NCBI GenBank assembly: GCA_036785705.1
Contig: JAWUZG010000056.1
Coordinates: forward strand, 8,185,001-8,249,000
Source of the DNA: Acanthornis magna
Taxonomy: Eukaryota > Chordata > Aves > Passeriformes > Acanthizidae
DNA length: 64,000 bases
Reading direction: 5' to 3'
The first letter of the stretch is position 1. Each line of letters starts with the position of its first letter. Shown in pieces: positions 1 to 64,000 of this stretch. The position numbers were made by a program, and so were the translations under genes. Below the pieces are notes generated by a model that was not told the origin of the DNA, did no database searches, and saw nothing but the letters and a program-made list of their open reading frames with translations.

Positions 1-68
1 CACCTCCTTCTGAGTCCAGCTTTCACAAGACAGCCACAAACCCTTTCCCCCCAGAAAGGGTCAATTAC

Positions 69-63239
<63,171 letters not shown>

Positions 63240-64000
63240 TTATTAGAAGTTAAATTACATAGTGTTCAATGCCTGGCTGAAACTTGCATTTATGAGCTTA
63301 TTTTCAATGTATCCTGTAGAAAAATACCGAGAGTAAATGGCAAGTAGCTCAAGTAAAGAATTTGTTAGGAATAATGATGAATTCGTTCCTTGAAATACAA
63401 TAAGAAAATGCCAAATTCAGGAGAAATAAACAGAACAAAATTATTTTGCTCTCCTTGGAGAATAAAACAGACTACATTTTCCTAACTTGTTCTCAAGAGG
63501 TACATGTTCCGATTTAAGGGTCATTCAGGCAAAATCATAATTGGAGGAAGGAGGAAACTGTGGCTGCTAAGACAAAGGACTTGTGTAGTATATAACAGGA
63601 CATTCCCTTTCCATATTAACCATTCATGCTGTAAGAAATCAGTCCAAACACCAAATTTCATCTTTCACCCCCCTACAAGGTGCCTTCACAGGACCACCAA
63701 AGAATTTCCTTTGCTACTTCTGCGGGCTCAGTTTCTGGGAGAACATCTGAATTTCCCCAGTAAGTTCCTGCCCGCAGTCCCTGTCTCTCTGGTGATCTGC
63801 CTGACAACTGGGTTTTCCCATTGGATGCTCATTACAGCCCATTTTATAAACTTTCAACAAACGACTGCACACCAGCCTTGAAAGGAATTTGTTAATGATT
63901 TGAGCCCTAAGCAATTGCCCAGCACAAGCCACCGTCTTTGCCCAACAATAGCACATTGAACAATAAGGCCCATAGCAATGAAATACAGGAATGAAGCCTT

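Overview
This window is vertebrate, almost certainly avian, nuclear DNA. It is filled by one gene on the minus strand: the middle and most of the 3' half of fibrillin-1 (FBN1). Identity rests on 50 consecutive exons whose translations follow the human FBN1 domain order, as I remember it, one after another. FBN1-specific stretches include the TB4 RGD loop, the TB5 exon, the MMMKNC loop of EGF-like 16 and the C-terminal RGRKRR processing site. The bird assignment comes from CR1 LINE fragments (introns 52 and 18), compact introns and low repeat load. I cannot name the species.

The gene runs from high to low coordinates. I use the human 65-coding-exon numbering, so add 1 for the 66-exon scheme. 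Intron 14 occupies 63218-64000. Exons 15-17 encode EGF-like 10 and TB2. Exons 18-20 encode EGF-like 11-13. Exons 21-22 encode hybrid domain 2, exon 23 EGF-like 14 and exon 24 TB3. Exons 25-36 encode the uninterrupted EGF-like 15-26 run. Exons 37-38 encode TB4 with RGD, 39-40 EGF-like 27-28, 41-42 TB5, 43-49 EGF-like 29-35, 50-51 TB6, 52-56 EGF-like 36-40, 57 TB7, 58-62 EGF-like 41-45 and 63 EGF-like 46+47. Exon 64 encodes the unique C-terminal segment with the furin site and the first residues of asprosin. Exon 65 lies beyond position 1, and exons 1-14 beyond 64000. All 50 exons are open and in frame, about 2,129 codons in total. Nearly every exon starts and ends in phase 1. I saw no frameshift, stop or lost cysteine.

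The remaining sequence is intron. The largest introns are 31 (8.0 kb), 29 (3.6 kb), 62 (3.3 kb), 44 (2.8 kb) and 22 (2.5 kb). Introns of 300-1000 bases that have no entry of their own (14, 15, 17, 19-21, 23, 26, 28, 30, 32, 35-37, 41, 43, 45, 46, 48, 51, 52, 54-57, 59-61) hold nothing I recognise beyond items listed separately. Introns 25, 27, 38, 40, 47 and 58 are only 92-257 bases. I found no RNA gene, promoter, CRISPR, second gene or retroviral element.

This is an ordinary, highly conserved gene and I do not see a new biological system. The best leads are two GC-AG introns (45 and 62), an old CR1 LINE ending almost at the exon 18 splice donor, the shared intron position in the split TB domains, and several short relics of what may be an ancient amniote repeat.
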